DNA of 5,929 nt, taken from positions 1 to 5,929 of the forward strand of contig JAAZXZ010000021.1 of NCBI GenBank assembly GCA_014239895.1, given 5' to 3'. This DNA is from Flavobacteriaceae bacterium (GTDB taxonomy: Bacteria > Bacteroidota > Bacteroidia > Flavobacteriales > Flavobacteriaceae). Position 1 is the first letter of the stretch. Every line of letters starts with the position of its first letter. Positions 1 to 5,929 of the stretch are shown one piece after another. The notes below the pieces were generated by a model. It was not told the origin of the DNA. It did not search any database and saw only the letters and a list, made by a program, of their open reading frames with translations. The position numbers and the translations under genes are program-made.

Positions 1-390
1 TCCTGATGCTAATTTTGGAAGATATTTTTTCTTTTGATCTTCACTACCATATTTCCATATTGGAAACATAACAAGTGATGATTGAACTGAAGCTGTTGAT
101 CTAATCCCTGAGTCTCCTCTTTCTATTTCTTGCATTAACAAACCATATGAGATATGATCAAGCCCTGCACCACCATATTCTTCAGGGATATAGGGTCCAA
201 ATGCACCTATATCAGCTAGGCCTTTAATAAGTTGATCAGGGAATTTCGCTTTTTGTGCAAATTCTTCAATTATAGGTGAAACAGATTTTTTCACCCAATC
301 ACGGGCAGAGTTTCTTATTAATTTGTGTTCCTCAGTTAATAATTCATCAAGATTATAATAGTCTGGAGCTTGAAAAAGATCTTGTTTCAT
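1..390 (-). CDS. Acyl-CoA dehydrogenase, glutaryl-CoA dehydrogenase-like (N-terminal part, cut by window edge)
   Basis: Only the first 130 residues are present; the reading frame continues past the left edge. The translation begins MKQDLFQAPDYYNLDELLTE and shows the alpha-helical N-terminal domain of the FAD-dependent acyl-CoA dehydrogenase family. The stretch PEEYGGAGLDH (69-79) is typical of the family. ERGDSGIRS followed by VQSSLVMFPI (90-111) and YGSEDQKKKYLPKLASG (114-130) closely resemble the human and bacterial glutaryl-CoA dehydrogenase signature around the substrate-binding Arg/Ser (here R97 and S98). That enzyme oxidises and decarboxylates glutaryl-CoA to crotonyl-CoA in lysine and tryptophan breakdown, passing electrons to electron-transfer flavoprotein. 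The FAD-binding and catalytic Glu regions lie outside the window, so specificity is inferred from the N-terminal signature only. The ATG at 388-390 is the only ATG before an in-frame upstream stop. It lies 81 bp beyond the Rieske gene and has its own likely promoter. Confidence 0.9.
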   Translation of the reverse strand, partial: MKQDLFQAPDYYNLDELLTEEHKLIRNSARDWVKKSVSPIIEEFAQKAKFPDQLIKGLADIGAFGPYIPEEYGGAGLDHISYGLLMQEIERGDSGIRSTASVQSSLVMFPIWKYGSEDQKKKYLPKLASG

Positions 391-410
391 TTTATGAAAA
401 TTATACAATG

Positions 411-418
411 CAAATTTA
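411..418 (-). promoter_or_regulatory. Putative Bacteroidota-type -7 box for the acyl-CoA dehydrogenase gene
   Basis: On the minus strand this reads TAAATTTG, an exact match to the Bacteroidota sigma-A -7 consensus TAnnTTTG, and it is followed by C. It lies 20 bp upstream of the ATG at 390, which would give a short leader. I see no clear TTG -33 element at the usual distance, so the call rests on the -7 box and its position in the 81-bp gap. The rest of the gap (391-471) is AT-rich, with no convincing terminator hairpin after the Rieske gene. Confidence 0.5.
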
Positions 419-471
419 GTTAATGCTTATTTAAGTTTAAGTTTTTTTTAAAATAAATTATTGATGCTTTT

Positions 472-1560
472 TTATTGTTTGTTAATAAAATCAGAAATTA
501 AACTATGAAAATGATGAACTCCTTTTTCTTTAGTTGGAGAAAATCTTCCTGTATTATAAAATGATGAACTTATTCCCTTTTGAACATTTTGAACAACATA
601 TTCATCTTCAATCTCAACTTTATCTAAATCTTCACTGGCTCCTAAATTTAATTTAGATTCATCAAATACATATGACCTGAAAATAATTTTTGTATGAGAC
701 ATGCCCTGAGGTTTAACTAAATTAACAGATATTCCCCAAGGATAAACATTTAACATTAGGTTTGGGAAAATCCAATAATAATAAGCGGCTATTTTCTTGC
801 CACTATCAATATGGCCTTCAGGAAAAACAAAACAATCATCCTTGCTTGATGCATAACCAGCTTGTAGATTGAAGTAATCATAGATCTCTGTATCATAATT
901 TTCATAATCTAAAACTTCATCAAGATCTTTATGAATAAAAGGAACGTGAAATCCTTCAAGATAATTATCACAATACAAAGCCCAGTGTGCATCTATTTCG
1001 TAATTTTTAGATAAAGATTCTTTAAGAGATAATTTTTCAAGAGGCAGAAAACCAACTCTATCTTCAATTTGATTTAATACTTGGTTTAAATCAAATAATG
1101 GATTTAAACCAACAAAAAGTAATCCATGCCAGTTTATTAAGGGAAATCGATGAAGATTATCACATTCTCTAGGAAATCCTATTGTTTTATCAAACTCTGG
1201 CATATATTCAAATATTCCTTTATTATTAAATCTTCTTCCATGATACTTGCAAACTATTTTTTTTGTTTTACAAGACTCATCAATTAAAATATTACCTCTA
1301 TGTGAACATACATTGCTTATGCAATTAATCTTTTCATCTTCTGATCTAGTTAATAAAACAGGCTCAGTAAGAAAGTTGTCTAAAATAGTTATTGGGTATG
1401 CAGAATTTTTTTTAATAGTACTTTGATCACCAATCCATTGCCATGATTTTAAAAATAATTTTTCTTTTAGTATTTCAAAAGTTTCAGAATTTTTATAAAA
1501 TAATGCAGGCAATGTTTCAGCTTTTGTAATATCAGAATCTATAAAAATCTTGGTCTTCAT
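472..1560 (-). CDS. Rieske non-heme iron oxygenase, alpha (catalytic) subunit
   Basis: This 362-residue protein has the two-domain layout of ring-hydroxylating-oxygenase alpha subunits. The Rieske [2Fe-2S] motif is complete: C85-S-H87, 16 residues, then C104-K-Y-H107. The catalytic domain has N199-Y-L-E-G-F-H205-V-P-F-I-H210, supplying the two iron-binding histidines; the third ligand is probably D319 in IEDEYVVQNVQKG. GRFSPTKEKGVHHFH near the C terminus is also typical of the family. The residue that bridges the Rieske and iron sites is Glu202 rather than the Asp of naphthalene-dioxygenase-type enzymes. Glu here, together with NYLEGFHVPFIH and the YPWG stretch, resembles enzymes acting on quaternary amines (choline monooxygenase, GbcA, carnitine monooxygenase CntA). 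The true substrate cannot be read from the sequence. No reductase or ferredoxin partner is in the window. The gene starts 15 bp after rimM, so it is probably on the rpsP-rimM transcript. No Shine-Dalgarno motif is seen. Confidence 0.93.
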   Translation of the reverse strand: MKTKIFIDSDITKAETLPALFYKNSETFEILKEKLFLKSWQWIGDQSTIKKNSAYPITILDNFLTEPVLLTRSEDEKINCISNVCSHRGNILIDESCKTKKIVCKYHGRRFNNKGIFEYMPEFDKTIGFPRECDNLHRFPLINWHGLLFVGLNPLFDLNQVLNQIEDRVGFLPLEKLSLKESLSKNYEIDAHWALYCDNYLEGFHVPFIHKDLDEVLDYENYDTEIYDYFNLQAGYASSKDDCFVFPEGHIDSGKKIAAYYYWIFPNLMLNVYPWGISVNLVKPQGMSHTKIIFRSYVFDESKLNLGASEDLDKVEIEDEYVVQNVQKGISSSFYNTGRFSPTKEKGVHHFHSLISDFINKQ

Positions 1561-1575
1561 TACTTACTATAATAA

Positions 1576-2103
1576 TTACTTTAAATATAAGTCAATAAGT
1601 CCATTTGGTGCAGAAATATATATAGTTTTATTTTCTCTATTTATTGTTTCAATTATATTATCATTAATAGGTATTAAAATTTCTCCCCCCTTATTTTTAA
1701 CAATAAAAACACTTTGTGATGAATTGTCATCCACTTTTATAATTAACCCTATATCTCCATAATTTGAATCCACTACATTGTATCCTATAATTTCATGGTA
1801 ATAGAATTTTTTTCCTTGTAATTTGGGCAAATTGTCTAGTGGTAAATAAACTTCCTTATTTATCATAGAAGAAGCTTCCTCTTCAGAATTAATATCTTCA
1901 AACTTTATTCTTAAAGTTGATTTTTTTTGGAATGTAGATTTTTCAATAAAATAGGGAATAAGTTTCCCATTTATATTTATAAATACTGACTGTAAATTTT
2001 CATATATTTCAGGTTCATCAGTATCTAAATTTATTACAAGCTCTCCTTTAAAGCTATACTTTTTTGTAATTTTTCCTAAATAAAAACAATCCTTTATCTC
2101 CAT
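1576..2103 (-). CDS. rimM: Ribosome maturation factor RimM
   Basis: The 175-residue product has the usual RimM length and two-domain structure. The N-terminal domain opens with CFYLGKITKKYSFKGEL (6-22), equivalent to the family's LGKI-K-HG-KGE motif. The C-terminal PRC-barrel domain starts near KFYYHEIIGYNVVDSNYGDIG (99-119). The ending, EILIPINDNIIETINRENKTIYISAPNGLIDLY, matches the conserved LIP...I..ID...I.V..P.GL.DL pattern. RimM binds ribosomal protein S19 and the 30S head and assists late 16S rRNA processing in the cytoplasm. It lies 62 bp downstream of rpsP on the same strand, the standard pairing in bacteria. I found no good -7 box in that gap, so co-transcription with rpsP is likely. 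The ATG lies at the foot of a small inverted repeat. The usual G in the PHG loop is replaced (KKYSFKGE), a mild divergence. Confidence 0.95.
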   Translation of the reverse strand: MEIKDCFYLGKITKKYSFKGELVINLDTDEPEIYENLQSVFININGKLIPYFIEKSTFQKKSTLRIKFEDINSEEEASSMINKEVYLPLDNLPKLQGKKFYYHEIIGYNVVDSNYGDIGLIIKVDDNSSQSVFIVKNKGGEILIPINDNIIETINRENKTIYISAPNGLIDLYLK

Positions 2104-2117
2104 AGCTTTTTAGCTAT
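2102..2117 (-). promoter_or_regulatory. Small inverted repeat overlapping the rimM start codon
   Basis: The transcript can pair AUAGCU with AGCUAU across a four-A loop, a perfect 6-bp stem that could gain two U-G pairs at its base. The AU of the rimM start codon is the end of the 3' arm. Such a hairpin could limit initiation, or could bring the start site close to the rpsP stop after ribosome passage. There is no following U-run, so it is not an intrinsic terminator. The stem is short and AT-rich, so chance cannot be excluded. Confidence 0.35.
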
Positions 2118-2165
2118 AACAAAATATTAGTAGGAATAAATTTAAAAATTAATTTATAGAATTAG

Positions 2166-2843
2166 CTATTCTTCCTTAGCTGAGTCTTCTTCAGCAGGTG
2201 CTTCTTCAGCAGGTGCTTCTTCTTCAGCAGGTGCTTCTTCTTTAGCAGGAGCTTCTTCAGCAGGTGCTTCTTCTTTAGCAGGAGCTTCTTCAGCAGGTGC
2301 TTCTTCTTCAGCAGGTGCTTCTTCTTCAGCAGGTGCTTCTTCTTCAGCAGGTGCTTCTTCTTCAGCAGGTGCTTCTTCTTCAGCAGGAGCTGGTGCTTCA
2401 TTTTGGGCCTTTATTCTAGCTTCATTAGCTAACTTTTCATTTTCCAATGCTTTAGCTTTTCTTTCTTCATCTTCTTTGCTTAATTTCTCTTTTTTATCCT
2501 CAACTTTCTTTGTTTTTTCTTCAAGCCATGCATTGAATCGCTTTTCAGCCTCTTCTTCAGTAAATGCACCTTTTGCTACACCTCCCAATAGATGATGTTT
2601 TAGCATTATTCCTTTATAAGAAAGAATATTTCTTGCTGTTTTAGTAGGTTGCGCACCATTTTTAAGCCATTCTATGGATTTTTCCATATCAATTTCAATG
2701 GTAGCAGGATTAGTATTAGGATTGTAGAATCCTAGTTTTTCTAAATATTTACCATCTCTTTTTGATCTTGAATCAGCGGCAACAATCCAGTAATAGGGTT
2801 TGCCTTTTTTACCGTGTCTTTGAAGTCTTATTTTTACAGACAT
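2166..2843 (-). CDS. rpsP: 30S ribosomal protein S16 with long acidic repeat tail
   Basis: The product is 225 residues. Residues 1 to about 82 are a canonical bS16 core: MSVKIRLQRHGKKGKPYYWI, VAADSRSKRDGKYLEKLGFYNP and the NGAQPT segment. bS16 binds 16S rRNA early in assembly of the 30S body. E. coli S16 has 82 residues, so more than half of this protein is extension. Residues about 83-113 (HLLGGVAKGAFTEEEAEKRFNAWLEEK) follow the pattern usual in Bacteroidota. Residues 114-148 are rich in Lys and Glu and look helical. Residues 149-219 are built almost entirely of EEAPA and EEEAPA units, ending in EEDSAKEE, and are strongly acidic and probably disordered. Flavobacterial S16 proteins commonly carry an Ala/Glu/Pro-rich tail, so the extension itself is expected, but its regularity is striking. 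The gene ends in TAG and leads the rpsP-rimM group. The start is fixed by the conserved MSVKIRL. Confidence 0.97.
   Translation of the reverse strand: MSVKIRLQRHGKKGKPYYWIVAADSRSKRDGKYLEKLGFYNPNTNPATIEIDMEKSIEWLKNGAQPTKTARNILSYKGIMLKHHLLGGVAKGAFTEEEAEKRFNAWLEEKTKKVEDKKEKLSKEDEERKAKALENEKLANEARIKAQNEAPAPAEEEAPAEEEAPAEEEAPAEEEAPAEEEAPAEEAPAKEEAPAEEAPAKEEAPAEEEAPAEEAPAEEDSAKEE
2185..2399 (-). repeat. In-frame tandem repeat coding the EEEAPA/EEAPA tail of S16
   Basis: About 215 bp are made of 15- and 18-bp units. Five consecutive 18-bp copies occupy 2299-2388; the first four are identical and the fifth differs at its last base. Next to them, 2233-2265 and 2266-2298 are a perfect 33-bp tandem duplication coding EEAPAKEEAPA twice. 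All unit lengths are multiples of three, so copy changes keep the frame. The near-identity at the DNA level, including third positions, points to recent expansion by slippage or unequal recombination. The tract has no stops in the complementary frames and so gives spurious open frames. Confidence 0.95.
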
Positions 2844-2858
2844 AATTAATTAATTTTT

Positions 2859-2873
2859 GAGGTTCTCGACCCC
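2859..2873 (-). promoter_or_regulatory. GC-rich hairpin in the rpsP leader
   Basis: The predicted leader RNA can fold GGGGU with ACCUC (one G-U pair) around a CGAGA loop, about 15 nt upstream of the rpsP start. It stands out because the surrounding DNA is nearly all A and T. It falls between the putative -7 box and the ATG, so it would be transcribed. A role in autoregulation by S16, or in control of translation initiation, is inference only. Confidence 0.4.
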
Positions 2874-2890
2874 GGTTATTAATGAGTGGG

Positions 2891-2898
2891 CAAATATA
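2891..2898 (-). promoter_or_regulatory. rpsP: Putative Bacteroidota-type -7 box for the rpsP operon
   Basis: The minus strand reads TATATTTG followed by C, an exact match to TAnnTTTG. It lies 47 bp upstream of the rpsP ATG, so the leader would be about 40 nt. No clear TTG -33 box is visible at the expected distance. Its position in the 127-bp divergent gap, ahead of the first gene of the leftward group, supports the call. Confidence 0.55.
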
Positions 2899-2942
2899 AG
2901 ATAATTTTCTAATTCTTAACTAAATGTTTTATTTTTTTGTTT

Positions 2943-2950
2943 TACATTTA
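2943..2950 (+). promoter_or_regulatory. Weak candidate -7 box for the lipoprotein gene
   Basis: TACATTTA matches TAnnTTTG at all but the last base and lies 20 bp upstream of the ATG at 2971. No convincing -33 element is seen. The 127-bp gap must hold promoters in both directions, and this is the best rightward candidate I can find. Confidence 0.3.
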
Positions 2951-2970
2951 TAAGGTTAATTATTTTCTAT

Positions 2971-3447
2971 ATGAATAAATTTCAATGTTTATTAGTAGTG
3001 CTTTTAATATTCAATAGTTGTGAAAATACTATTGAAGATAGAATTCCTGCATTTCAGGCACATGTAAATGGAGTTCAGTTTTGGGAGGCAAGTTCATTCT
3101 CAGTAACAACGGATGCTAGTGGTACAATAATTACTGGAGGCAACCTTTCAGGGACTATATCAATGTATATGCCTTTATTAGAAGTTGGGACAAATAATTT
3201 GGGAAGTTCAGAAATTGCTAATGCAGCATATCAGGATACTACGTATTATTCAACTACCAGTGATGGAATTGCAAGCATTGCCTATTTAAGTGATGGAGAA
3301 ATTACTGTTGAAGAATTTAATTCTGAGGAAAATACTATATCAGGCACTTTTAATTTTGATGCCTATAATAATACTGGTGAGTATACAATAAATATTTCAC
3401 AAGGAGTTTTTTATAGGTTACCAATTTCTGTTGATTCAGAAAATTAA
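2971..3447 (+). CDS. Small predicted lipoprotein, DUF6252-like
   Basis: The 158-residue product starts with a short lipoprotein signal peptide: N2-K3, a hydrophobic run CLLVVLLIF, then N-S-C17 as the probable lipidation site. The Asn at -2 is not in the strict lipobox but is tolerated in Bacteroidota. The mature part is predicted all-beta. The order of FQAHVNGVQFWEASS, a GTIITGGN-like strand pair, LEVGTNNLG, and NTISGTFNFDAYNNTGEYTINISQGVFYRLP resembles DUF6252, a family of Flavobacteriia envelope lipoproteins with no known function. The GTFNFDA and ITxGVF endings are the clearest marks. It would sit in the cell envelope after cleavage and lipidation; which membrane and face cannot be told. 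It is divergent from rpsP and ends 28 bp before dnaE, so the two may share a transcript. Family assignment is from memory of the pattern. Confidence 0.8.
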   Translation: MNKFQCLLVVLLIFNSCENTIEDRIPAFQAHVNGVQFWEASSFSVTTDASGTIITGGNLSGTISMYMPLLEVGTNNLGSSEIANAAYQDTTYYSTTSDGIASIAYLSDGEITVEEFNSEENTISGTFNFDAYNNTGEYTINISQGVFYRLPISVDSEN

Positions 3448-3475
3448 TAGATTATTTATTTGATTTTTCTCAAGC

Positions 3476-5929
3476 ATGTATTTAATTTTTGATACAGAAA
3501 CTACTGGTTTACCTAAAAACTGGAAAGCCCCAATCACCGATACAGACAATTGGCCAAGATGTATTCAAATAGCTTGGCAGTTGCATGATGAAATGGGAGA
3601 ACTTATCGAAGATCAAAATTATCTAATTAAACCTGACAATTTTGAAATCCCATATGAATCACAAAAAATTCATGGCATATCTACAGAATTGGCACTTGAA
3701 GAGGGCAAGTCTCTAGATGAAGTATTAGAAAAATTCAACCAATCCTTAGAAAAGTCATCTTTTGTTATTGGACACAATGTAAGCTTTGACATCAATGTAA
3801 TAGGATGTGAGTTTTATAGGCAGCAACTAAAGAATAGTTTAAGCAGCAAAAAATTATTAGATACTTGTACTGAGGACACTGCTTTACTTTGTGAGTTGCC
3901 TGGCGGTAGAGGAGGTAAGTACAAACTTCCAACATTGATTGAGCTTCATAAATTTTTATTTGACACATCTTTTAAGGAAGCTCATAATGCCACAGCAGAT
4001 GTTGAAGCTACAGCAAGATGTTTTTTAGAATTAATCAGAATTAGAAGATTTAATGAAGACCAATTAGGAGTTACAAATGATTATTTTGAAACATATATAA
4101 GTAATAATCCTGAAAAGATTCAACAATCAGGAATTAAGCATGTAAATCTTAAGAAAAAATCTGAAAAATTAAAAGAATCATTAAATGCACATGTTGATTT
4201 AAAAACTGATATTAAGAAAGAGAATTTTTCAGAATTAGATGATATAGAGTTTGTTCACCTTCACAATCATACTCAATTTTCTGTATTACAGTCTACAATG
4301 AGTATTACAGACTTAATTGGAGCTACTAGTGAAATGAACATGCCTGCAGTTGCTTTAACGGATAATGCAAATATGATGGGAGCATTTAGATTTGTTAGTG
4401 AGACACAAAGATATAATCAATCTATTGACAACAATCAAGTTGGAGAAGGAGGAATCAAACAAAGGATTAAACCAATAGTGGGCTGTGTATTTTATGTATG
4501 TGAAGATCATCTAAATAAAAATTATAAGGACAATGGTTATCACGTTGTTTTTTTGGCAAAAAATAAGAATGGATATAATAATCTAGCAAAGCTATCATCT
4601 ATTGCATATACAAAAGGATTCTATTATGTTCCTAGAATAGATAGAACACTTGTTGAGAACTACAAGGATGATATTATTGTTCTAACAGGCAATTTAATGG
4701 GTGAAATTTCCAATAAGATATTAAATATTGGTCAGAAAAAGGCTGAAGAAGCTTTGCTATGGTGGAAGAAAATTTTTAAGGATGATCTCTATATTGAAAT
4801 AATGAGACATAATCAGGAGGATGAAAATTTAGTTAATAAGATACTTATAGATTTTTCAAGAAAACATAACATCAAAGTTGTTGCAACTAACAATAATTAT
4901 TACAAAGAAAAATCTGAAGCAAATGCTCATGACATTTTACTTTGTATTAAAGAGGGGGAGAAACTCTCTACGCCTATTGGTAAAGGGAGAGGATTTAGAT
5001 ATGGTTTGCCTAACCAACAATATTATTATAAATCTTCTGATGAAATGAAGGAACTATTTTATGATTTACCAGAAGCAATAAATAATGTTTTTGAAGTTGT
5101 CAATAAAATTGAAGAATATACACTTTCAAATCAGGTTTTATTACCAAAATTTGATATCCCCCCTGATTTTATTGACGATAAAGATGAAAAAGACGCAGGA
5201 AAAAGAGGAGAGAACAGCTATTTAAAGCATTTAACCTATATAGGTGCTAAAAAAAGATATGGAAAAATCTCTGCTGAGCTAAAAGCTAGAATAGAGTTTG
5301 AGTTAGAAACCATAAAAAATACAGGGTACCCTGGGTATTTCCTTATCGTTGAGGATTTTATAAGACAGGCAAGGGAGATGAGTGTTTCAGTTGGACCGGG
5401 GAGAGGTTCTGCTGCGGGATCAGTTGTTGCATATTCTCTTTGGATAACTAATATTGATCCAATTAAATATGATTTACTATTTGAAAGATTTTTAAATCCA
5501 GACAGAATTAGTATGCCAGATATTGATATTGATTTTGATGATGAAGGAAGGAATAAGGTTATTGAATATGTAATCAAAAAATATGGAGAAAGTCAGGTAG
5601 CTCAAATAATTACTTATGGAACAATGGCAGCAAAATCTTCAATTAGAGATACTGCTCGTGTATTAGACTTACCTTTAAATGATGCAGATAGGATAGCAAA
5701 ACTAGTCCCAACTAATGCAAAACTAAGTGCTATTTTTGAAACGAATCAAAAAGATTTAAGAAATAAATTTAGGCCAGATGATTTAGACAGAATTAATCAG
5801 CTACTAATGATTGCTAATTCTGAAAATCTTGAATCAGAAACAATAAAACAAGCAAGAGTATTAGAAGGATCCCTTAGAAATACTGGTATTCACGCTTGTG
5901 GAGTTATTATTACTCCTGATGATATAACA
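3476..5929 (+). CDS. dnaE: DNA polymerase III alpha subunit with fused N-terminal exonuclease (C-terminal part outside window)
   Basis: I translated 818 codons from the ATG at 3476 without a stop; the gene continues past the right edge. Residues 1 to about 190 form a DnaQ-like DEDDh 3'-5' exonuclease: D6-T-E8 (Exo I), GHN...D105 (Exo II), and H170 with D175 (Exo III). A charged linker (about 191-256) leads to a PHP domain beginning FVHLHNHTQFS (259-269). The C-family polymerase follows: GYPGYFLIVEDF (617-628), GPGRGSAAGS (640-649), then PDIDIDF (681-687) with catalytic D682 and D684. The visible part ends in the RNTGIHACGVIITPDD block. The third catalytic Asp and the clamp-binding, OB-fold and tau-binding regions lie beyond the window. 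It is the replicative polymerase of the chromosome. Bacteroidota commonly carry this exonuclease fusion, with about 1,450 residues in total. The PHP site has several non-canonical residues. No good promoter is visible in the 28-bp gap upstream, so it may be read with the lipoprotein gene. Confidence 0.96.
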   Translation, partial: MYLIFDTETTGLPKNWKAPITDTDNWPRCIQIAWQLHDEMGELIEDQNYLIKPDNFEIPYESQKIHGISTELALEEGKSLDEVLEKFNQSLEKSSFVIGHNVSFDINVIGCEFYRQQLKNSLSSKKLLDTCTEDTALLCELPGGRGGKYKLPTLIELHKFLFDTSFKEAHNATADVEATARCFLELIRIRRFNEDQLGVTNDYFETYISNNPEKIQQSGIKHVNLKKKSEKLKESLNAHVDLKTDIKKENFSELDDIEFVHLHNHTQFSVLQSTMSITDLIGATSEMNMPAVALTDNANMMGAFRFVSETQRYNQSIDNNQVGEGGIKQRIKPIVGCVFYVCEDHLNKNYKDNGYHVVFLAKNKNGYNNLAKLSSIAYTKGFYYVPRIDRTLVENYKDDIIVLTGNLMGEISNKILNIGQKKAEEALLWWKKIFKDDLYIEIMRHNQEDENLVNKILIDFSRKHNIKVVATNNNYYKEKSEANAHDILLCIKEGEKLSTPIGKGRGFRYGLPNQQYYYKSSDEMKELFYDLPEAINNVFEVVNKIEEYTLSNQVLLPKFDIPPDFIDDKDEKDAGKRGENSYLKHLTYIGAKKRYGKISAELKARIEFELETIKNTGYPGYFLIVEDFIRQAREMSVSVGPGRGSAAGSVVAYSLWITNIDPIKYDLLFERFLNPDRISMPDIDIDFDDEGRNKVIEYVIKKYGESQVAQIITYGTMAAKSSIRDTARVLDLPLNDADRIAKLVPTNAKLSAIFETNQKDLRNKFRPDDLDRINQLLMIANSENLESETIKQARVLEGSLRNTGIHACGVIITPDDIT

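Noticed and set aside
391..471. Terminator after the Rieske gene
   Set aside because: There are A- and T-runs but no stem of useful strength before them on the minus strand.
1550..1762. Plus-strand 70-codon open frame with a hydrophobic product
   Set aside because: It lies antisense to the end of rimM and the start of the Rieske gene. The hydrophobicity comes from reading AT-rich coding DNA backwards.
2162..2401. Minus-strand open frame of repeated KKKHLL units
   Set aside because: It is the repeat tract of rpsP read in another frame; the short repeat has no stops, and the real frame is fixed by the S16 core.
2859..2880. Fragment of a tRNA T-arm, suggested by the GGTTC and CCCCGG sequence
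   Set aside because: No acceptor, D-arm or anticodon parts are present nearby, and the loop does not match TTCRANY.
3351..3358. TAATTTTG, a match to the -7 consensus, as a dnaE promoter
   Set aside because: It lies inside the lipoprotein gene, about 118 bp before dnaE, with no -33 element. Such AT-rich matches are expected by chance in this DNA.
5236..5577. Minus-strand 113-codon open frame
   Set aside because: It is antisense to the conserved polymerase palm region of dnaE and resembles no family I recognise.

Overview
The window looks like chromosomal housekeeping DNA from a member of the Bacteroidota, most likely a marine-type Flavobacteriia. The evidence is low GC, very short intergenic gaps, starts without Shine-Dalgarno motifs, -7 boxes matching the Bacteroidota consensus TAnnTTTG, a DUF6252-like lipoprotein, an S16 protein with a long acidic tail, and a DNA polymerase III alpha subunit with an N-terminal proofreading exonuclease. 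All of these are typical of that group. The assignment rests on remembered family features, not on a search.

Left part, minus strand (1-2843). Read in the direction of transcription, the order is rpsP (ribosomal protein S16), rimM (16S rRNA/30S maturation factor), a Rieske-type oxygenase alpha subunit, and the first 130 codons of a glutaryl-CoA-dehydrogenase-like acyl-CoA dehydrogenase that runs off the left edge. rpsP and rimM are a classic ribosome-biogenesis pair. The Rieske gene starts only 15 bp after rimM and probably shares its transcript. The acyl-CoA dehydrogenase has its own good -7 box in an 81-bp gap. A -7 box and a small GC-rich leader hairpin precede rpsP, and a second small hairpin covers the rimM start codon.

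Right part, plus strand (2971-5929). Divergent from rpsP, across a 127-bp gap, is a small lipoprotein. It is followed 28 bp later by dnaE, which is open to the right edge (818 codons visible). The visible DnaE part contains, in order, a DEDDh exonuclease, a linker, a PHP domain and the palm with the PDxDxDF motif. The PHP domain lacks several expected metal ligands, which suggests that proofreading rests on the fused exonuclease.

I found no mobile element, CRISPR array, RNA gene or defence cassette, and no convincing sign of a new multi-gene system. The most notable features are the tandem repeat coding the S16 tail (with a perfect 33-bp duplication), the degenerate PHP site beside an intact fused exonuclease, the coupling of a Rieske oxygenase to a ribosomal operon, and the two leader hairpins.
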